NCBI GenBank assembly: GCA_943913645.1
Contig: CALTYZ010000027.1
Span: 1 to 23,501 of the forward strand
Origin: an uncultured Corynebacterium sp.
GTDB taxonomy: Bacteria; Actinomycetota; Actinomycetes; Mycobacteriales; Mycobacteriaceae
DNA length: 23,501 nt
Direction: 5' to 3'
The notes under the pieces are model-generated. The model had not been told where the DNA came from and did no database searches. It saw nothing but the letters and a program-made list of their open reading frames with translations. Made by a program: the position numbers and the translations under genes. This document shows, piece after piece, positions 22,226 through 23,501 of the stretch (position 1 is the stretch's first letter; every line of letters begins with the position of its first letter).

Positions 22226-23263
22226 ATGACCCACCTCAACGGCAACTTTTTCTGGCTGCAGTTCAAGGCGGGGCCAGCGTTGCGCTACTTTGCGCTGGTG
22301 CCGGCTGCCCTTGGCGCCAGCGCGACGCTGAACGACTCCGCCCTCCAAGTCGTCCTCGGTGCATTCGTCGCAGCTGTCGTGTTTATGGTGGTGCTTGTTC
22401 CCGACAGTGATGCCTTTCGGGCATTCGGGATGAATCGTGCCCGCGCCCGTCGCGTCATCGCGCCTGCTGCCGCTGTCGCGGCACTCGTTCCCGGAGGGAT
22501 GTGTGTGGCAGCGCACCCGAACGCTACCGGTGTGGCAGGTGTGTTGGCCGCGCTTGGTGGAGTCGTTGGGCTGGTCAAGCGTTCCCTCCCGAACGATGAG
22601 CCGACCGCTCGCTCGAGTGGGTCTGAGCGCGTGCGATTCCAGCAGCATGGTCTGCGTGTCGAGCTCTACTGGCGCCGCCCAGTGTCCTTTGCGGCTGCCG
22701 CAGGAGCGGTCACCGGGATATTGCTCCCGTTGATCGCACATATCAGCCATGACTGGGTGCGCACCACGCTGCTCGGATTGCCTGTTCTTGTGCTGTGGTT
22801 TTCTATCGTGCTTGGTCCTGACATTGGGCCTGCGACAGCGCGCAGCCTTGGTATCCCACGTGCGGCCTGGGCGAAGGCGAGCGTGGGCGTTTGCGTCGTG
22901 ATGAATCTCGTGTACGCACTCGTTGCGCTGCCAGTTACCGTGCTGTTCTCGCAGGTCATAGGCTCTCCAATCTCCAGTGTCAGGGTGGTGTTCATTGCGC
23001 TGATGGGTATCGCGGCATGCGTGACGGCTGTTGCGGTGCGCATCATCGCCGACGGTCTTGGCTTAGTAGCGCTGATGGTCTTCTGGATGCCAACTCAGAT
23101 ACTGGCTGACACTGCAGATCTCGAGCTAGTGGCCAAGGGGTGTCAATTTGCGATTGCCCAAGCCGGGGTCGGCGTGACGATTGCAGCTGTGGTTTTCACC
23201 CTCTACGTCACCGGGCGCGTGAACACACGACGCTCGCGTATCGACGCTCATCTTGGCATCTAA
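22226..23263 (+). CDS. ABC transporter membrane protein, unclassified
   Basis: The 345-residue protein has about nine to ten hydrophobic segments (near 20-37, 41-58, 76-94, 102-118, 150-170, 178-197, 219-242, 252-271, 275-291 and 306-328). The polar gap at about 120-148 probably faces the cytoplasm and divides the protein in two halves. GGAGGTGA, about 7 nt before ATG 22226, lies inside the end of the ATPase gene. No sequence motif of a known permease family was recognised, so the role as permease rests on operon position and topology. No substrate-binding protein is encoded nearby, which fits an exporter rather than an importer. Confidence 0.8.
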   Translation: MTHLNGNFFWLQFKAGPALRYFALVPAALGASATLNDSALQVVLGAFVAAVVFMVVLVPDSDAFRAFGMNRARARRVIAPAAAVAALVPGGMCVAAHPNATGVAGVLAALGGVVGLVKRSLPNDEPTARSSGSERVRFQQHGLRVELYWRRPVSFAAAAGAVTGILLPLIAHISHDWVRTTLLGLPVLVLWFSIVLGPDIGPATARSLGIPRAAWAKASVGVCVVMNLVYALVALPVTVLFSQVIGSPISSVRVVFIALMGIAACVTAVAVRIIADGLGLVALMVFWMPTQILADTADLELVAKGCQFAIAQAGVGVTIAAVVFTLYVTGRVNTRRSRIDAHLGI

Positions 23264-23501
23264 ACAGTCACGAATATGTGCGATGACCTCGCGATTTGTG
23301 TTGGTGTGGTGATATGAGTAGCTTTATGTGAGTCAGCGAGACCGACAGCGCCCCGCCAGAGAGAGTCTGGTTCGAGTGGCGAGAGGAAAACTACCGCTGG
23401 CGGAACCAACCGCTTAAGAGATACCTGCATAGGTGTGGGTGTGTCTGGCGTGTGTGTGGTGTTTGAGAACTCGATAGTGTGCCAGTTGTTTTTTGGTTGT
23501 G
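23264..23501 (+). promoter_or_regulatory. rRNA operon promoter/leader region (16S gene expected beyond the window)
   Basis: No coding frame is seen here. GTTTGAGAACTCGATAGTGT (23461-23480) is the conserved leader element that precedes 16S rRNA in corynebacteria and mycobacteria, linked to antitermination or processing. A 7-bp stem CCGCCAG/CTGGCGG (23353-23359, 23397-23403) lies in the leader. Possible promoter hexamers are TTGGTG (23301-23306) with TTATGT (23324-23329), 17 bp apart, or TTTGTG (23295-23300) with TAGCTT (23319-23324), 18 bp apart. The mature 16S start is not reached. No terminator for the ABC operon was found before it. Confidence 0.7.

Noticed and set aside
23264..23501. Start of mature 16S rRNA inside the window
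   Set aside because: The conserved 16S 5' end was not found; only leader-type sequence is present.

Overview
The window looks like a chromosomal segment of a Corynebacterium-type actinobacterium. It is GC-rich, and it carries the actinobacterial block DUF5318 - bifunctional penicillin-binding protein - GT87/DUF2029 membrane glycosyltransferase - rpsF - ssb - rplI - dnaB. That block matches the Mycobacterium tuberculosis Rv0049-Rv0058 neighbourhood as I remember it, but rpsR is missing between ssb and rplI, as I recall for Corynebacterium. Several genes start only 6-8 nt after a TANNNT -10 hexamer, which fits the leaderless mRNAs common in this genus. No transposase, phage gene, CRISPR array or tRNA was seen.

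Layout. 1-631: C-terminal part of a DUF1846 protein. 706-1154: an excisionase-type HTH protein, possibly an antitoxin without its toxin, overlapped by a 34-codon ORF. 1165-2043: tRNA uridine hydroxylase TrhO. 2040-4119 (minus): a small membrane protein, a two-domain universal stress protein and a MarR regulator. 4211-9150 (plus): DUF5318, PBP1, GT87 glycosyltransferase and a small membrane protein, a cell-envelope cluster. 9332-10809: rpsF-ssb-rplI with a leader hairpin and a strong terminator. 10923-12356 (minus): a protein built from two copies of an ABC-like ATPase domain. 12357-12742: a 386-bp non-coding region with at least six DnaA-box-like nonamers. 12743-14230: replicative helicase dnaB.

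14245-17993 (minus): a Cu+-type P1B ATPase followed by a NiaP-like MFS transporter, translationally coupled by a GTGA overlap. 18107-18511: thioredoxin. 18663-19586: a PspA/IM30 envelope-stress protein. 19627-20847 (minus): a NYN-domain nuclease-like protein with an unrecognised C-terminal domain. 21054-23263: a YtrA-type GntR regulator, ABC ATPase and membrane protein in one tightly packed operon, behind a good promoter and a perfect 14+14 bp inverted repeat. 23264-23501: what looks like the promoter/leader region of an rRNA operon whose 16S gene would lie just past the window end.

The most interesting signals are the DnaA-box cluster between dnaB and the duplicated ATPase, the duplicated ATPase itself, the perfect operator of the GntR-ABC operon, and the orphan antitoxin-like gene. 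Functional assignments come from motif recognition by eye. No database search was possible.
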